56,279 nucleotides of DNA from an uncultured Methanomassiliicoccus sp. (GCA_905203995.1 CAJKXZ010000007.1:1-56279), one strand, 5' to 3'. Shown: positions 43,943-53,805, numbered from the stretch's first letter. Made by a program: numbers and translations. The notes: generated by a model from the sequence alone, not told the origin.

Positions 43943-45334
43943 TCACTCACTCTTTCTGTGTGCAGGGTGGTACTTTTCAATGTATTTCCTGTCAATTCTG
44001 GACAGCTGGTTCTCAGGTAAGAGAGCAACGAGTTGCCAAGCAATTTCCAGAGTTGTTTCGATGTCTCTGTCTTCATCAGCGCCTTGTCTGACGAATTTGT
44101 CTTCGAAAGCATCAGCGAACTCTAAGAATTTCTTGTCTCTCTCGGATAAAGCATCCTTACCAACGATGGCCACGAGACCTCTGAGATCACGGCCTTCTGC
44201 ATAAGCAGCGTAACACTGATCAGAGATAGCTTTGTGGTCTTCACGGGTGAGACCCTCACCGATACCGGCGTTCATTAATCTGGACAGGGAAGCACCCACG
44301 TTGATTGGTGGGTAGATACCAGCACGGTACAGATCTCTGGAAGCCACAATCTGGCCTTCGGTAATGTAACCAGTAAGGTCAGGAATCGGGTGAGTAATAT
44401 CGTCACCAGGCATGGTCAGAATCGGGATCTGGGTGATTGAACCTTTCTTGCCTTTGATACGGCCGGCTCTCTCATACATGGTAGCCAGATCGGTGTACAT
44501 GTAACCAGGGTAACCTCTTCTTCCAGGCACTTCTTCACGAGCGGCGCCGATCTGTCTGAGTGCTTCGCAATAGTTGGTAATATCAGTCAGAATAACGAGC
44601 ACGTGCATGTCAAGCTCGAAAGCGAGATATTCAGCGGTGGTGAGCGCCAGTTTTGGTGTAATCATCCGCTCAATAGCTGGATCGTCGGCTAAGTTCATGA
44701 ACACGACAGCCCGCTTCAAGGCACCAGTTCTTTCGAAGTCAGCCATGAAAGCCTGTGCTTCTTCAGCGGTGATACCCATTGCTGCGAAAACGACCGCGAA
44801 TTCTTCATCAGTACCGCGCACTTTAGCTTGACGAGCAATCTGCAGAGCGACGTTGTTGTGAGGAAGACCAGAGGCGGAGAAGATAGGTAACTTCTGTCCA
44901 CGCACCAGGGTGTTCATACCATCGATACTGGAAATACCAGTCTGGATGAATTCTTTTGGTTCTGCTCTTGCCCAGGGGTTAATAGCAGCTCCGGTAATGT
45001 CCAGACGCTTTTCGGGAGTGATTGCTGGACCACCGTCAATGGGGTCTCCAGCACCGTTCAGAATTCTTCCCAGCATGTCGTGTGACACGGGCATTTTCAT
45101 AGTCTCGCCGAGGAATTTAACACCGGCAGAGCGCTCAATACCAGTAGTGCCTTCAAAGATCTGAAGAACGACAGTGGTGTCTGATGTATCAAGAACCTGT
45201 CCTCTTTTCTGGCTGCCGTCAGGCAGGGTCACAGTGGCCAGTTCCTGATAGCCGATAGGCTCTGTCTTCTCGACGAAGACGAGAGGTCCTGCTATCTGTG
45301 AAATGGTATGATATTCTTTGGAAACGATGCTCAT
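43943..45334 (-). CDS. atpB: A-type ATP synthase subunit B (regulatory)
   Basis: This 463-residue non-catalytic head subunit has the beta-barrel N-terminus (IAGPLVFVEKTEPIGYQEL near 13-31), FEGTTGI near 56, and a degenerate P-loop FSASGLPHNNVALQIARQ near 150 in place of Walker A. ITNYCEALRQIGAAREEVPGRRGYPGYMYTDLATMYERAGR near 250-290 is a strong family match. ATGA overlap with atpA. Length is normal. Confidence 0.97.
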   Translation of the reverse strand: MSIVSKEYHTISQIAGPLVFVEKTEPIGYQELATVTLPDGSQKRGQVLDTSDTTVVLQIFEGTTGIERSAGVKFLGETMKMPVSHDMLGRILNGAGDPIDGGPAITPEKRLDITGAAINPWARAEPKEFIQTGISSIDGMNTLVRGQKLPIFSASGLPHNNVALQIARQAKVRGTDEEFAVVFAAMGITAEEAQAFMADFERTGALKRAVVFMNLADDPAIERMITPKLALTTAEYLAFELDMHVLVILTDITNYCEALRQIGAAREEVPGRRGYPGYMYTDLATMYERAGRIKGKKGSITQIPILTMPGDDITHPIPDLTGYITEGQIVASRDLYRAGIYPPINVGASLSRLMNAGIGEGLTREDHKAISDQCYAAYAEGRDLRGLVAIVGKDALSERDKKFLEFADAFEDKFVRQGADEDRDIETTLEIAWQLVALLPENQLSRIDRKYIEKYHPAHRKSE

Positions 45335-47070
45335 GCCTTTGCCTCCAGTGCAGCGAATACGTCAGGAAGCTCTTTGGCAATTTCCTCAAGTTCCTGATCG
45401 ATGGTCTCTTCGTATTTTGATTTGGCAAATCTGTCCCTGATCGGTAAGGCAACAATGGAATCAACAGAGGTGCCGTTGTTTACCGCTTTGTTAGCTAAGT
45501 CAGCAAACTGTTTGATGATCTGCATCATCTTGTACTGACGAGGCATTGGACAGTAGGTATCGATAGGGTGGTAAGCGTTCTGCTGTAAGAAGATTTCACG
45601 AATCATTCTGGCAATTTCCAGAGTCATCTTTTGTTCCTCTGGCAGAGCGTCAGAACCGACTAACTGAACGACTTCCTGCAGTTCGGATTCACGCTGCAGA
45701 ACTTCCATTGCCCATTGTCTGAGTTCAGGGAAGTCAGGAGCAACGTTCTCTCTGTACCACTTGTCTAAGTTACCAGTGTATAAAGAGTAGGAAGTAAGCC
45801 AGTTGATTGTCGGGAAGTGTCTTCTTTCTCTTAATTTAGAGTCCAGAGCCCAGAATACTCTCACAATACGGAGGGTGTTCTGTGTAACGGGTTCTGATAA
45901 GTCACCACCGGCTGGGGAAACTGCACCTACTACTGAAACTGAACCGACGCTGCCGTTAAGATTCTCGGCACGGCCAGCTCTCTCATAGAATTCAGAGAGT
46001 CTTGCCGACAGGTAAGCAGGATAACCTTCTTCACCAGGCATTTCTTCTAAACGAGAGGAAATTTCTCTCATTGCTTCGGCCCATCTGGAAGTGGAGTCAG
46101 CCATTAAAGACACGTTGTAACCCATATCACGGAAGTATTCCGCGATGGTCATTCCCGTGTAAACGGAAGCTTCACGAGCAGCCACAGGCATGTTAGAGGT
46201 GTTAGCAATCAGAACGGTTCTCTGCATGAGTGGTTCGCCAGTCTGAGGATCTTCCAGCTTAGGGAATTCTGACAGTACTTCTGTCATTTCGTTTCCTCTT
46301 TCTCCGCAACCGATGTAAACCACGATTTCAGCGTCAGACCATTTGGCTAACTGCTGCTGAGTAACGGTCTTACCAGTACCGAATGCACCAGGAATGGCTC
46401 CTGCTCCGCCCTTAGGCAGGGGGAACATCGTGTCGAGAACTCTCTGACCAGTGATCAAAGGAATATCTGGTAAGAGTTTCTTGACAATCGGACGTCCCAT
46501 ACGAACCGGCCATTTCTGTAACATGGTGATTTCTTTACCGTCGACAACCGCTACGGTTTCATCGATGGTGAAATCGCCACTTTTGATATCTTCCAATTTT
46601 CCACTTACACCATGGGGTACCATGATTTTGTGGGAAAGATAGAATTCTTGAACGGTACCGAGGACATCGCCAGGTTTGACGACATCGCCGACTTTAGCAA
46701 CAGGGGTAAAAGTCCATTTCTTGGAATGATCCAAACCGGGAGCAGATACTCCTCTGTTAATGAAATCGCCCATCCTAGCCATTAAGACTGGCAGGGGTCT
46801 CTGAATACCATCATACACACTGCTCAACAAGCCTGGTCCTAGTTCAGCAACCAGGGGCTGGGCAGTATCGATAACTTTCTCACCAGGTTTCAACCCAGAA
46901 GTTTCCTCGTAAACCTGAATGATAGTCTTGTCGCCGGAGATTTTGATAACCTCACCCATAAGGCCTTCTTCCCCGACCTGCATGACATCATACATTTTGG
47001 GGGAGATGCCCGTCGCGGTTACGACAGGTCCAGCGACTCTGTAAATCTCTCCTTGCTTAGCCTTAGCCAT
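45331..47070 (-). CDS. atpA: A-type ATP synthase subunit A (catalytic)
   Basis: This 579-residue catalytic subunit makes or hydrolyses ATP. It shows GEIYRVAGPVV near 7, the A-type non-homologous insert (about 110-185), Walker A in GAFGTGKTVTQQ near 231-242, VYIGCGERGNEM near 253, and LMADSTSRWAEAMREISSRLEEMPGEEGYP near 328-357. The ATG at 47070 has AGGGATT at the right distance; the frame extends 12 codons upstream without support. It lies one base after the atpF stop. Confidence 0.98.
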   Translation of the reverse strand: MAKAKQGEIYRVAGPVVTATGISPKMYDVMQVGEEGLMGEVIKISGDKTIIQVYEETSGLKPGEKVIDTAQPLVAELGPGLLSSVYDGIQRPLPVLMARMGDFINRGVSAPGLDHSKKWTFTPVAKVGDVVKPGDVLGTVQEFYLSHKIMVPHGVSGKLEDIKSGDFTIDETVAVVDGKEITMLQKWPVRMGRPIVKKLLPDIPLITGQRVLDTMFPLPKGGAGAIPGAFGTGKTVTQQQLAKWSDAEIVVYIGCGERGNEMTEVLSEFPKLEDPQTGEPLMQRTVLIANTSNMPVAAREASVYTGMTIAEYFRDMGYNVSLMADSTSRWAEAMREISSRLEEMPGEEGYPAYLSARLSEFYERAGRAENLNGSVGSVSVVGAVSPAGGDLSEPVTQNTLRIVRVFWALDSKLRERRHFPTINWLTSYSLYTGNLDKWYRENVAPDFPELRQWAMEVLQRESELQEVVQLVGSDALPEEQKMTLEIARMIREIFLQQNAYHPIDTYCPMPRQYKMMQIIKQFADLANKAVNNGTSVDSIVALPIRDRFAKSKYEETIDQELEEIAKELPDVFAALEAKA

Positions 47071-47071
47071 A

Positions 47072-47377
47072 TTAATCCCTCTCAGTCTTATACAAATCAA
47101 CGCCAATTGCGCTCTTGACTTTCTCTCTCAAATCGCCTTCTTCTCCGCCAACTTGTACTACGACCGGAGAAATACTATCCAATGCTTTCTTGCGAGCGCT
47201 AGAGGATATGCGCGAGATGTCTTCCGAATCCACTGCCAGGATACCGATGGAATTGTCTGTAATGATCTCTAAAAGTTTAGACTCATATTCCTCTGGTTCA
47301 ACAGTAAAAATGTATTTTACTCCGGCCAGACGGAAGCCCATTACAAATTCTTCACTTCCAATAACTGCAAAGTCCAT
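47072..47377 (-). CDS. atpF: A-type ATP synthase subunit F
   Basis: This 101-residue subunit F is a small alpha/beta protein at the base of the central stalk. It shows DFAVIGSEEFVMGFRLAGV near 2-20, typical for the family, and GILAVDSEDI near 48. ATGA overlap with atpC. Confidence 0.93.
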   Translation of the reverse strand: MDFAVIGSEEFVMGFRLAGVKYIFTVEPEEYESKLLEIITDNSIGILAVDSEDISRISSSARKKALDSISPVVVQVGGEEGDLREKVKSAIGVDLYKTERD

Positions 47378-48444
47378 CAGATCACCAGCAGTTTCTTAAT
47401 TAGTTCGTTGTCCATGCCGCTTGCCTTTCCCCTGGCGATGATGCGGATGTTGTCAACTTCAATCTTCTTTCTAATGATATAATCCAAGATAGGCAACACC
47501 GATAACGGATAAAGATGGGAAAATCTTTCTGCCTCCTTGGCCAAGTACTTGTCTAATTTAACCATTACTGGGTTCAGAGAACCGCTGGCTTTTGTTCTTT
47601 CTAAGGCGTTTTTGATTTCGTCATAGAAAGAGAACTTAGAGAGTTCATCGATTAAGTTATCGAAGGACTCCAAGCCTGCAAGTCTGTTTAATTCAGTAAT
47701 GGAGAGTTCGTTGCCGCCACCGGGGATGAAATAGGCCTTTACTTTTTCAGCCGGCATCTTATCCATCTTGAGTTTGAGCAACGTTCTTAAATTCACAATA
47801 TCAATTTCACGCTTTACGAATGAAAGAAATTGCTTATCTGACTTCTTGTTGGCATCAATGGATTCCAACAGTTTTTCATAATAAGTGAAGTCAAGATAAT
47901 CTTCTACCGCAGCTAAATTGCCATCCCGTTCAAGTGATAGGGTTATATCTGCAGGAATCTGCAGTCCCAGCTTGCGGGCAGCAGTCTCGAGAATCTCGGT
48001 CATGCTGTCTAAAGCAAGCAAGGCATTGAGATTTTCCTCACTAAGAGTTCCTGCAGGTACAAGGTCTTCCTGGATTTCTTCTACGGTGGCATTAGAGTAC
48101 TTTCCTCTGAGGATGGTTTTGATGTTCCACATATCCCATCTGCGAAGATATCCTGCCACGATTTCTTTCAAATCACCAGAGCAGAATCCAATGATAGATC
48201 TGTAGGTGTGAGCGAGGTTTCTGGAGGTTCCCAATTCGATGAGATCGACTCCAGAATACTTTGAGGCTAGTTCAGCCATCTCAGTTTTGTACTGCGTTTC
48301 ACCCATGAATCTACCGATCTCATTGAGATCCATCATTAGCAACTTGGGGTAGTTGTCTTTGGTCAGCAGGAGGCTTTTTTTCGATTTGATCCTTGCTGTT
48401 GCGTAAGCGTAATTGCCTTTCCCCCGACGCCCTCGTACAATCAT
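47377..48444 (-). CDS. atpC: A-type ATP synthase subunit C
   Basis: This 355-residue helical subunit C (V-type d homologue) joins the central axis to the c-ring. It shows GNYAYATARIKSKKSLLL near 10-27, LNEIGRFMGETQYKTEM near 40-56 and YLRRWDMWNIKTILRGKY near 98-115. Ribosome binding site GGTGA is five bases before the ATG. It lies 17 bases after atpE. Confidence 0.95.
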   Translation of the reverse strand: MIVRGRRGKGNYAYATARIKSKKSLLLTKDNYPKLLMMDLNEIGRFMGETQYKTEMAELASKYSGVDLIELGTSRNLAHTYRSIIGFCSGDLKEIVAGYLRRWDMWNIKTILRGKYSNATVEEIQEDLVPAGTLSEENLNALLALDSMTEILETAARKLGLQIPADITLSLERDGNLAAVEDYLDFTYYEKLLESIDANKKSDKQFLSFVKREIDIVNLRTLLKLKMDKMPAEKVKAYFIPGGGNELSITELNRLAGLESFDNLIDELSKFSFYDEIKNALERTKASGSLNPVMVKLDKYLAKEAERFSHLYPLSVLPILDYIIRKKIEVDNIRIIARGKASGMDNELIKKLLVI

Positions 48445-48461
48445 TTGTTCACCAGTTTCCT

Positions 48462-49019
48462 TTACTCGAACAGGATGTTCGATATTTCTTTCAGATCCTG
48501 ATCCCAGATACCTTCCAAGATCGTCCTGAAGCGGAAGTCAAGACGGACAGTGCCGTCTGTACTTTCCAAAATCAAGCCCGATTCCATGTCAGTTTCTATG
48601 AGTTCTCCAATGCCGTCAACGTTGGCTAAAAGTTTTTTCTCTCCCTGAGGGCAAAACACCTTGGGAGAGGGGATGACTTGTGAGCCTTGGTCGACGATCT
48701 TCTTGTAAATGTCGCCTTTCTCATTAGCATTTAAGTCTGAGAGTTCAGCGAGCATTTCCTCGAAGGTGCGGTTGAGAATGTCTTTCCTCTTGTTGAGCAC
48801 GATCTTTTTGGCATCTAATTCAGCGCTGGAGATCTCTTGGCGCTTGATGCGCTCAAGAGCGTCCTGCAGCTCTTTCTCTTCAGCCTTACGCATGTTTTCG
48901 ATTTTCTGATCGGCTTCCAAGAGTATCCTGGATCTTTCATTCTCCGCTTCCTTGACAATGGCTTCAGCTTCTTTGCTGGCATTGCCAAGGATTTCGTCGG
49001 CTATCTTGTCCAATGACAT
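48462..49019 (-). CDS. atpE: A-type ATP synthase subunit E
   Basis: This 185-residue peripheral-stalk subunit E pairs with subunit H. The N-terminal half (1-100) is coiled coil with Lys/Glu-rich heptads (SKEAEAIVKEAENERSRIL near 15-33); the C-terminal half is a globular head-binding domain ending in FRTILEGIWDQDLKEI. GAGAGG lies about nine bases before the ATG. Length is normal. Confidence 0.93.
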   Translation of the reverse strand: MSLDKIADEILGNASKEAEAIVKEAENERSRILLEADQKIENMRKAEEKELQDALERIKRQEISSAELDAKKIVLNKRKDILNRTFEEMLAELSDLNANEKGDIYKKIVDQGSQVIPSPKVFCPQGEKKLLANVDGIGELIETDMESGLILESTDGTVRLDFRFRTILEGIWDQDLKEISNILFE

Positions 49020-49032
49020 GGATGAGCCTCTC

Positions 49033-49254
49033 TTACATGTTGATCCAAAGCAGGATAGAGATAACCAGACCGAAAATTACGATGGTTTCAGGAATGACAG
49101 TAAGGATAAGACCCTTACCGAACAATTTTTCATTCTCAGCCATGGCACCAACAGCTGCGGCACCGATGTTTGCCTCAGCAATACCGGATCCGATACCGGC
49201 TAATCCAACTGCAAGTCCTGCTCCAACTGCTATAAGTCCTGCTGCATCTACCAT
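49033..49254 (-). CDS. atpK: A-type ATP synthase proteolipid subunit K (c-ring)
   Basis: This 73-residue c subunit has two helices (about 5-28 and 46-71) and a short polar loop (AMAENEKLFG). The carboxylate is the Glu in VIPETIVIFG near residue 56. Helix 1 has GSGIAEANIG near 22-31, where the Glu could join the ion site. The ion (H+ or Na+) cannot be decided from this alone. The coding frame is a single two-helix hairpin, not the duplicated or triplicated form of some methanogens. Confidence 0.95.
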   Translation of the reverse strand: MVDAAGLIAVGAGLAVGLAGIGSGIAEANIGAAAVGAMAENEKLFGKGLILTVIPETIVIFGLVISILLWINM

Positions 49255-49256
49255 AT

Positions 49257-51296
49257 TTAGTCCTCCATTGTTGTTATTGTGTGTTTTCTTACTATTTTCA
49301 GGGGGTTGAATTCTACTCCACCGCCCTCAAAGAATCTGTTAAAGAGTTCAACATACTCCAACCTGATACTGTGGAGTCCTGCCGAAATTATTGCTAGTAT
49401 GAAGATCATTAAATGACCAAGGATGAATATTCCCAGTCCTGCTACTAGCATTATACCGCCGCCGGGTGCCATCATTTCCAGAGCGATCATGTTGAAAGCC
49501 AGCGCCATGCCTGCTTTAGACATACCGATGGCGGCTATCCTTGTGTAGGACAGCACGTTGCTTAAGACTTCAGGAGCTTCAATGATGGCTGTTCCTCCTT
49601 CAGCCTTAAAGGCCATTAATAGACCAACTACAAACAGTACAATGCCTGCTATGAATGATATGTCTGTGAAGTTCATTTCTCCTGATCCTGAAAGCAGGTT
49701 ATCAACAAGCCACGGGATCAAGACAGCAAATCCTACAAACATTAAGATCCAAGAGAGTTTCTCAAACACAGCCTCTTTGATTCCATGCCTGATGGTTGTG
49801 TTGTAGAAACCGATAATTAGACCTAGTAAGAGATGTGCAATACCTACCCAGACACAAGCGTATAACAGGAGTTTTACACTGCCGAGTTTTGTAACGTATC
49901 CCAATTGTACAGCGAAGTCACCAACGTTGAATAAAACGTGTGGCAGAGATACACCTAAGAGTGTCTCCCAGCTGAGTGCCCCTACTTCAGCAGCATGGAA
50001 CTCAATACCAAACATATCGCCATACAAGAATAGTCCGAAGAAGATTGAGGTCAGACCTCCATAGAACAGCATTGTAGCAATGCCGCGCCATTCTTCACTC
50101 TTGCATCTCTTTAAACCAAGGAGACCAAGGACTGTAAAAGGAATACCATAACCTACATCACCGACCATCAAACCAAAGAAGATTGGGAAGAAGATCGCGA
50201 CCGTGATTGTAGGGTCAATTTCATTATACCGAGGAGTTGACAAAAGTTTAGTGAAGAAAGTAAAGCGTCCAACGGTCTTACCGTGTTTGAGCTCAACAGG
50301 AACTTCTTCCTCTACTTCTACTGGCTCCTCTTCATTATATCCGCTCGCTTCTGCATGCTCTTCCTTGCGCTCTTTGGTGTACAAAACCTCAAGGTATACA
50401 TTGTCACCAACTTTCTTGTTAAAAGCATCAGAAATTGAGCCAAATTCTTTCTCAGGCACCCAGGCCTCGAGCACAAAAGAGTGTTCTGTGGCGCCCATTC
50501 TCAAAGGAAGTTCCGCCTTTTCGACGATAATGCTAAGATGCTCATCGGCAGCAGTAATGAATGGTGCATATTTGCCTCTGATTTCAGCTAGCTTAGCCTC
50601 GATGTCTTCCAATTGTTTGTTTACATCAGCTAGTTCATTTTGCAATTCAGCAACCATCTGCGAAGGCATACCTTTTCCTTCAGGTATAGGCACTTCACTG
50701 AAGCCCTGTTGCGAAAGAACACGCTGAGCCTCTTCCAATTTGGATAGAGCCACAAACAAAACAATAAAAGAGTTGCTTCCCTTGAACAATTCGTATTCAT
50801 TCTGTAATGCGTCTTTCAACGCAGTTTCAGGATCAATTTGAGAATATCCGGCAATTACGCCTAAAGATGAATAGCCACGATACAACTCCAAATCCAAATC
50901 CACTTTTTTAAAGGGATCCAGAGAAGCTATTCGCGTATTCAGTTCAGACAATCTGGCCAACATCGAGTTTTTGGACTCGACGATACCAGCTATCTGCCTT
51001 TCAATCTCGTCCATTGTCGATTGAAGGGATTCTTCAATTTCCTTTACAGAAATCTTATCACTGTAAGTGTGCCCCTCAATCTCTAGATCTTTTTCCATAG
51101 ACCTAAGCTTCAAAAGCTTCAAAGAAGCATCCGAAGCTGCCGAGAGGGGGGATCCTAGTGTAAATCCTTCCTCTCCATCTGCTGGAAAATCTATAACATG
51201 AACATTTTCGAGACTATAAAGAAGATCGATAGTTGCCGGTAATTGATCCTTGGTCCCAACGACCAATATCTTACTCATTGATTCCGGTAGCAGCAT
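49257..51296 (-). CDS. atpI: A-type ATP synthase subunit I (a subunit)
   Basis: This 679-residue membrane stator combines a cytoplasmic N-terminal half (1-345) with long coiled-coil arms (70-135, 210-250) that hold the peripheral stalks, and about eight helices from 360 on. The GLMVGDVGYGIPF segment near 378-390 and the late GLHSIRLEYVELFNRFFEGGG near 640-660, with its essential Arg, are family marks. A GAGAGGA ribosome site supports the ATG at 51296, which lies inside the end of atpH; an ATG at 51278 is an alternative. Confidence 0.95.
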   Translation of the reverse strand: MLLPESMSKILVVGTKDQLPATIDLLYSLENVHVIDFPADGEEGFTLGSPLSAASDASLKLLKLRSMEKDLEIEGHTYSDKISVKEIEESLQSTMDEIERQIAGIVESKNSMLARLSELNTRIASLDPFKKVDLDLELYRGYSSLGVIAGYSQIDPETALKDALQNEYELFKGSNSFIVLFVALSKLEEAQRVLSQQGFSEVPIPEGKGMPSQMVAELQNELADVNKQLEDIEAKLAEIRGKYAPFITAADEHLSIIVEKAELPLRMGATEHSFVLEAWVPEKEFGSISDAFNKKVGDNVYLEVLYTKERKEEHAEASGYNEEEPVEVEEEVPVELKHGKTVGRFTFFTKLLSTPRYNEIDPTITVAIFFPIFFGLMVGDVGYGIPFTVLGLLGLKRCKSEEWRGIATMLFYGGLTSIFFGLFLYGDMFGIEFHAAEVGALSWETLLGVSLPHVLFNVGDFAVQLGYVTKLGSVKLLLYACVWVGIAHLLLGLIIGFYNTTIRHGIKEAVFEKLSWILMFVGFAVLIPWLVDNLLSGSGEMNFTDISFIAGIVLFVVGLLMAFKAEGGTAIIEAPEVLSNVLSYTRIAAIGMSKAGMALAFNMIALEMMAPGGGIMLVAGLGIFILGHLMIFILAIISAGLHSIRLEYVELFNRFFEGGGVEFNPLKIVRKHTITTMED

Positions 51297-51615
51297 CGAA
51301 TGTCCTCTCGAATTGTTGCTTGATCATCATTTTTGCTTGGGGAATATTTTTTACAGCCTTTGCTTCGAGTGCGGCTGCATCTTCATTCCCTTTCTGCAAA
51401 AGCCCTTCTTTTTGAGATGCCAACGAAGTTTTCTGGCTTGCTAACTCTGAAGCGGACTTGGCTTTGAGATCTCTATCAGCCTGCTGTATTTTTTCTACAG
51501 CCTCTTTACGAGCGGTTGACAGAATTTCTTTCTCTTTTACTCTCGCCTGCTCTATTGTTTGCTTTGCCTTAGACTCGGCATCTTTAACCTGGAGAAGTGT
51601 TTCAGATTTACCCAC
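51271..51615 (-). CDS. atpH: A-type ATP synthase subunit H
   Basis: This 114-residue coiled-coil peripheral-stalk subunit H (V-type G-like) pairs with subunit E. It is Lys-, Glu-, Ala- and Gln-rich along its length, with right-handed-type 11-residue repeats expected in this family. The start is GTG at 51615, preceded by GGAGAGA five bases away. It is the first gene of the nine-subunit operon, 42 bases after a strong TATA box. Confidence 0.9.
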   Translation of the reverse strand: MGKSETLLQVKDAESKAKQTIEQARVKEKEILSTARKEAVEKIQQADRDLKAKSASELASQKTSLASQKEGLLQKGNEDAAALEAKAVKNIPQAKMMIKQQFERTFDAATGINE

Positions 51616-51656
51616 GGGTCTCTCTCCGGTGATTTTCTTTGGGAATCGGATTAACG

Positions 51657-51665
51657 TATATAAAA
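51657..51665 (-). promoter_or_regulatory. TATA box of the ATP synthase operon
   Basis: The minus strand reads TTTTATATA. Transcription should start near 51631, giving a leader of about 16 bases with GGAGAGA before the GTG of atpH. It is the only clear promoter in the operon, so H-I-K-E-C-F-A-B-D and the 46-residue gene probably form one transcript of about 8.5 kb. Confidence 0.65.
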
Positions 51666-51818
51666 ACTTCCTGATACTGTCTAGAATATGTGATGAAAAA
51701 TATGGATTTATGAGAACTTATACGTTATACTGCCTCTAATCGTAACATAAGCGTTACATTCTGCATTACCGCCTCAATACTAAAAATATCAGCGGAATAT
51801 CAACGAAATCCCTAAATT

Positions 51819-53156
51819 TTAAGAACTCAAGGGGTAGAACCCATAGTCCCCTTTGTAAAGCTTACCATTATAAACGATATAGCCGCCGCTATAAGAATAA
51901 GCTGAATTGATATAACCGATACCAAATGTGTTCGTATCAAGCGTAGTCTCACAGCCGTAATAGGTCTTGCCATCGATGATCTGATAAAAGAGCGAGACGT
52001 GATAACTAGGGTTAATGTAACTTTCTGTAAACTCATCTAGAGCAACTGCCGCAATCGCATGTTTGGGTAAAAGGACCACTGCTGATTGATAACCGCTGGC
52101 TTTGAATAAAGAAGCACAAAGAATAGCAGTGTCTTCACAATCACCCATACCATGGTAGATTGTTTCCATAGGATATGCCCAGTATTCCCCCTGTCCATAA
52201 ACATAGGTATCAGGATCATTACTGGGTGGATACTCATAGCAAATATTAACAAAAGCTAGGATGAATTCAGCAAAGTTCTGATCCGTGAGGGAAGCAGTGG
52301 CGCCATAAGTCTTTTGATAGAGTTGTGCTAACCCATCAGCCATCTTTTGCAGAGTATCATTAATCACACAGAATTCTATTATTTTAGAAGGATCAGCACC
52401 GGTTCGTAATTTATCAGGGATTGCTGAATTACTATATTCAAGATACTCAGTAAATTTGTAATTTATCTCCATATTGTATAGATGGCCATCATAAGACCAA
52501 GAATAATTCTTACTGAGATAATCATCATAAAGAATTTTTCCTGAATAAGTAACAGAGCCTGTTTTATAAGGGTCAGCACAAACTACACTGAATTCATATT
52601 CACCAGCAGCGGGCGTAATCCAAGTATAAACCGGTTCAGTTTTGTTCAGTGAAGTACCTACGTATTTATGATACCAGCCGTAAGAAGTCGTATAGGCGGT
52701 ATGATGAAGGTCAGTTAACGTCCAGTTAAAAATGCTATAGTTTGCTGCTGCCGTGTCAGAGAGGGTAATTATCAGATATCCTTCTTTATTGAACTCCGCT
52801 GAAAGAGTTCCGTTAGCAAAATCACCAGTGGCTTTGATCAGTGCCGTCTCACTTGGTGATCCTTCGATAATTATATAATCATCAGTGGGGAAGGTGTTTT
52901 GATTGTCAGGGTCTTCTTCCTGTTGGGCGTATAAAAAGCTGAAACAGACGGTAAAGACTAAGAGTGCACAAATAATGATGCTCAAAGCTGCAATTAAATA
53001 GATATTATTAGATTTTTTTCGCGGCTGCTGATAAACAAACTGCGGCGGTTCCGTCCTGCAAGTACTGCCAGAAGAAGAATGTAAATTATGCCCGCAATGA
53101 GAGCAGAAATTAGCATTATCTTTAGTAATTTCTTTTCCGCATTTCGGACAGAACAT
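51819..53156 (-). CDS. Zinc-ribbon, single-span protein with transglutaminase-like domain
   Basis: This 445-residue protein has three parts. An N-terminal zinc ribbon (MFCPKCGKEI and FCSHCGHNL, residues 2-25) faces the cytoplasm. One helix spans about 50-75. The external part holds a beta-rich region (about 100-215) and a transglutaminase-like domain (about 270-430) with the catalytic Cys in GMGDCEDTAILC near 335 and His in LPKHAIAAV near 362. An Asp should follow within 20 residues. Such proteins may act as proteases, cross-linkers or inactive binding domains; the substrate is unknown. It is monocistronic. Confidence 0.82.
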   Translation of the reverse strand: MFCPKCGKEITKDNANFCSHCGHNLHSSSGSTCRTEPPQFVYQQPRKKSNNIYLIAALSIIICALLVFTVCFSFLYAQQEEDPDNQNTFPTDDYIIIEGSPSETALIKATGDFANGTLSAEFNKEGYLIITLSDTAAANYSIFNWTLTDLHHTAYTTSYGWYHKYVGTSLNKTEPVYTWITPAAGEYEFSVVCADPYKTGSVTYSGKILYDDYLSKNYSWSYDGHLYNMEINYKFTEYLEYSNSAIPDKLRTGADPSKIIEFCVINDTLQKMADGLAQLYQKTYGATASLTDQNFAEFILAFVNICYEYPPSNDPDTYVYGQGEYWAYPMETIYHGMGDCEDTAILCASLFKASGYQSAVVLLPKHAIAAVALDEFTESYINPSYHVSLFYQIIDGKTYYGCETTLDTNTFGIGYINSAYSYSGGYIVYNGKLYKGDYGFYPLSS

Positions 53157-53243
53157 AAAAATTCTAACAACCTATGCCCTTAAGAAGCTTGTGGCCTTTC
53201 TTTAACAAATGATATTATGGAGATTATGTTGGTAAACGCAGAC

Positions 53244-53699
53244 TCATTCTTCTCCAACATACCTTCTGACGATCACGTTGCTCTCCTCAAGAATTTTTCT
53301 TGAAAGCGGATCGACATAATCATCAAGATAGACTACTTCCCTGATACCGGCGTTGATGAGAATTTTAGCACACAGAACGCAAGGGAAATTGGTAATGTAA
53401 ATTGAAGCATCTTTTACACTTACCCCGAAATATGCTGCCTGAATAACTGCATTCTGTTCAGCATGCACCCCCCGACAAAGTTCATGACGTGTCCCCGATT
53501 CAATATGATTTTCAAGTCTGACACAACCTGTTTCCATACAGTGCTTAAGACCGCGCGGAGCGCCGTTGTAGCCAGTCGTAAGAACTCTTTTTTCTTTGAC
53601 AATGACTGCTCCCACACTGCGTCTTAAACAAGTAGATCTTGTAGCTGAAAGCTGGGCCATACGCATGAAATAAGTGTCATTGTCAGGGCGGGAAGGCAT
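53244..53699 (-). CDS. dCMP deaminase
   Basis: This 151-residue zinc cytidine-deaminase-fold enzyme converts dCMP to dUMP for dTMP synthesis. It shows the zinc motif C/HAE near 79 (GVHAEQNAV) with catalytic Glu and PCVLC near 106, plus the extra N-terminal RSTCLRRSVGAVIV near 21-34 and TGYNGAPRGLKHC near 41-53 of the dCMP/ComEB group. The ATG lies 22 bases after a TATA box and has no ribosome site, so the mRNA is probably leaderless. Confidence 0.93.
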   Translation of the reverse strand: MPSRPDNDTYFMRMAQLSATRSTCLRRSVGAVIVKEKRVLTTGYNGAPRGLKHCMETGCVRLENHIESGTRHELCRGVHAEQNAVIQAAYFGVSVKDASIYITNFPCVLCAKILINAGIREVVYLDDYVDPLSRKILEESNVIVRRYVGEE

Positions 53700-53720
53700 A
53701 AGCTGTCATACCAACCATAC

Positions 53721-53728
53721 CATATTTA
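53721..53728 (-). promoter_or_regulatory. TATA box of the dCMP deaminase gene
   Basis: TAAATATG on the minus strand stands 22 bases before the ATG at 53699. It implies a transcription start at or next to the start codon. Confidence 0.5.
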
Positions 53729-53805
53729 CCTTATCATACCCTGATCTTATCTTAACCGTAAAAATCTCAACATAGTTTTTTCTAAGACTCGGCTGATAAA
53801 GTAGA

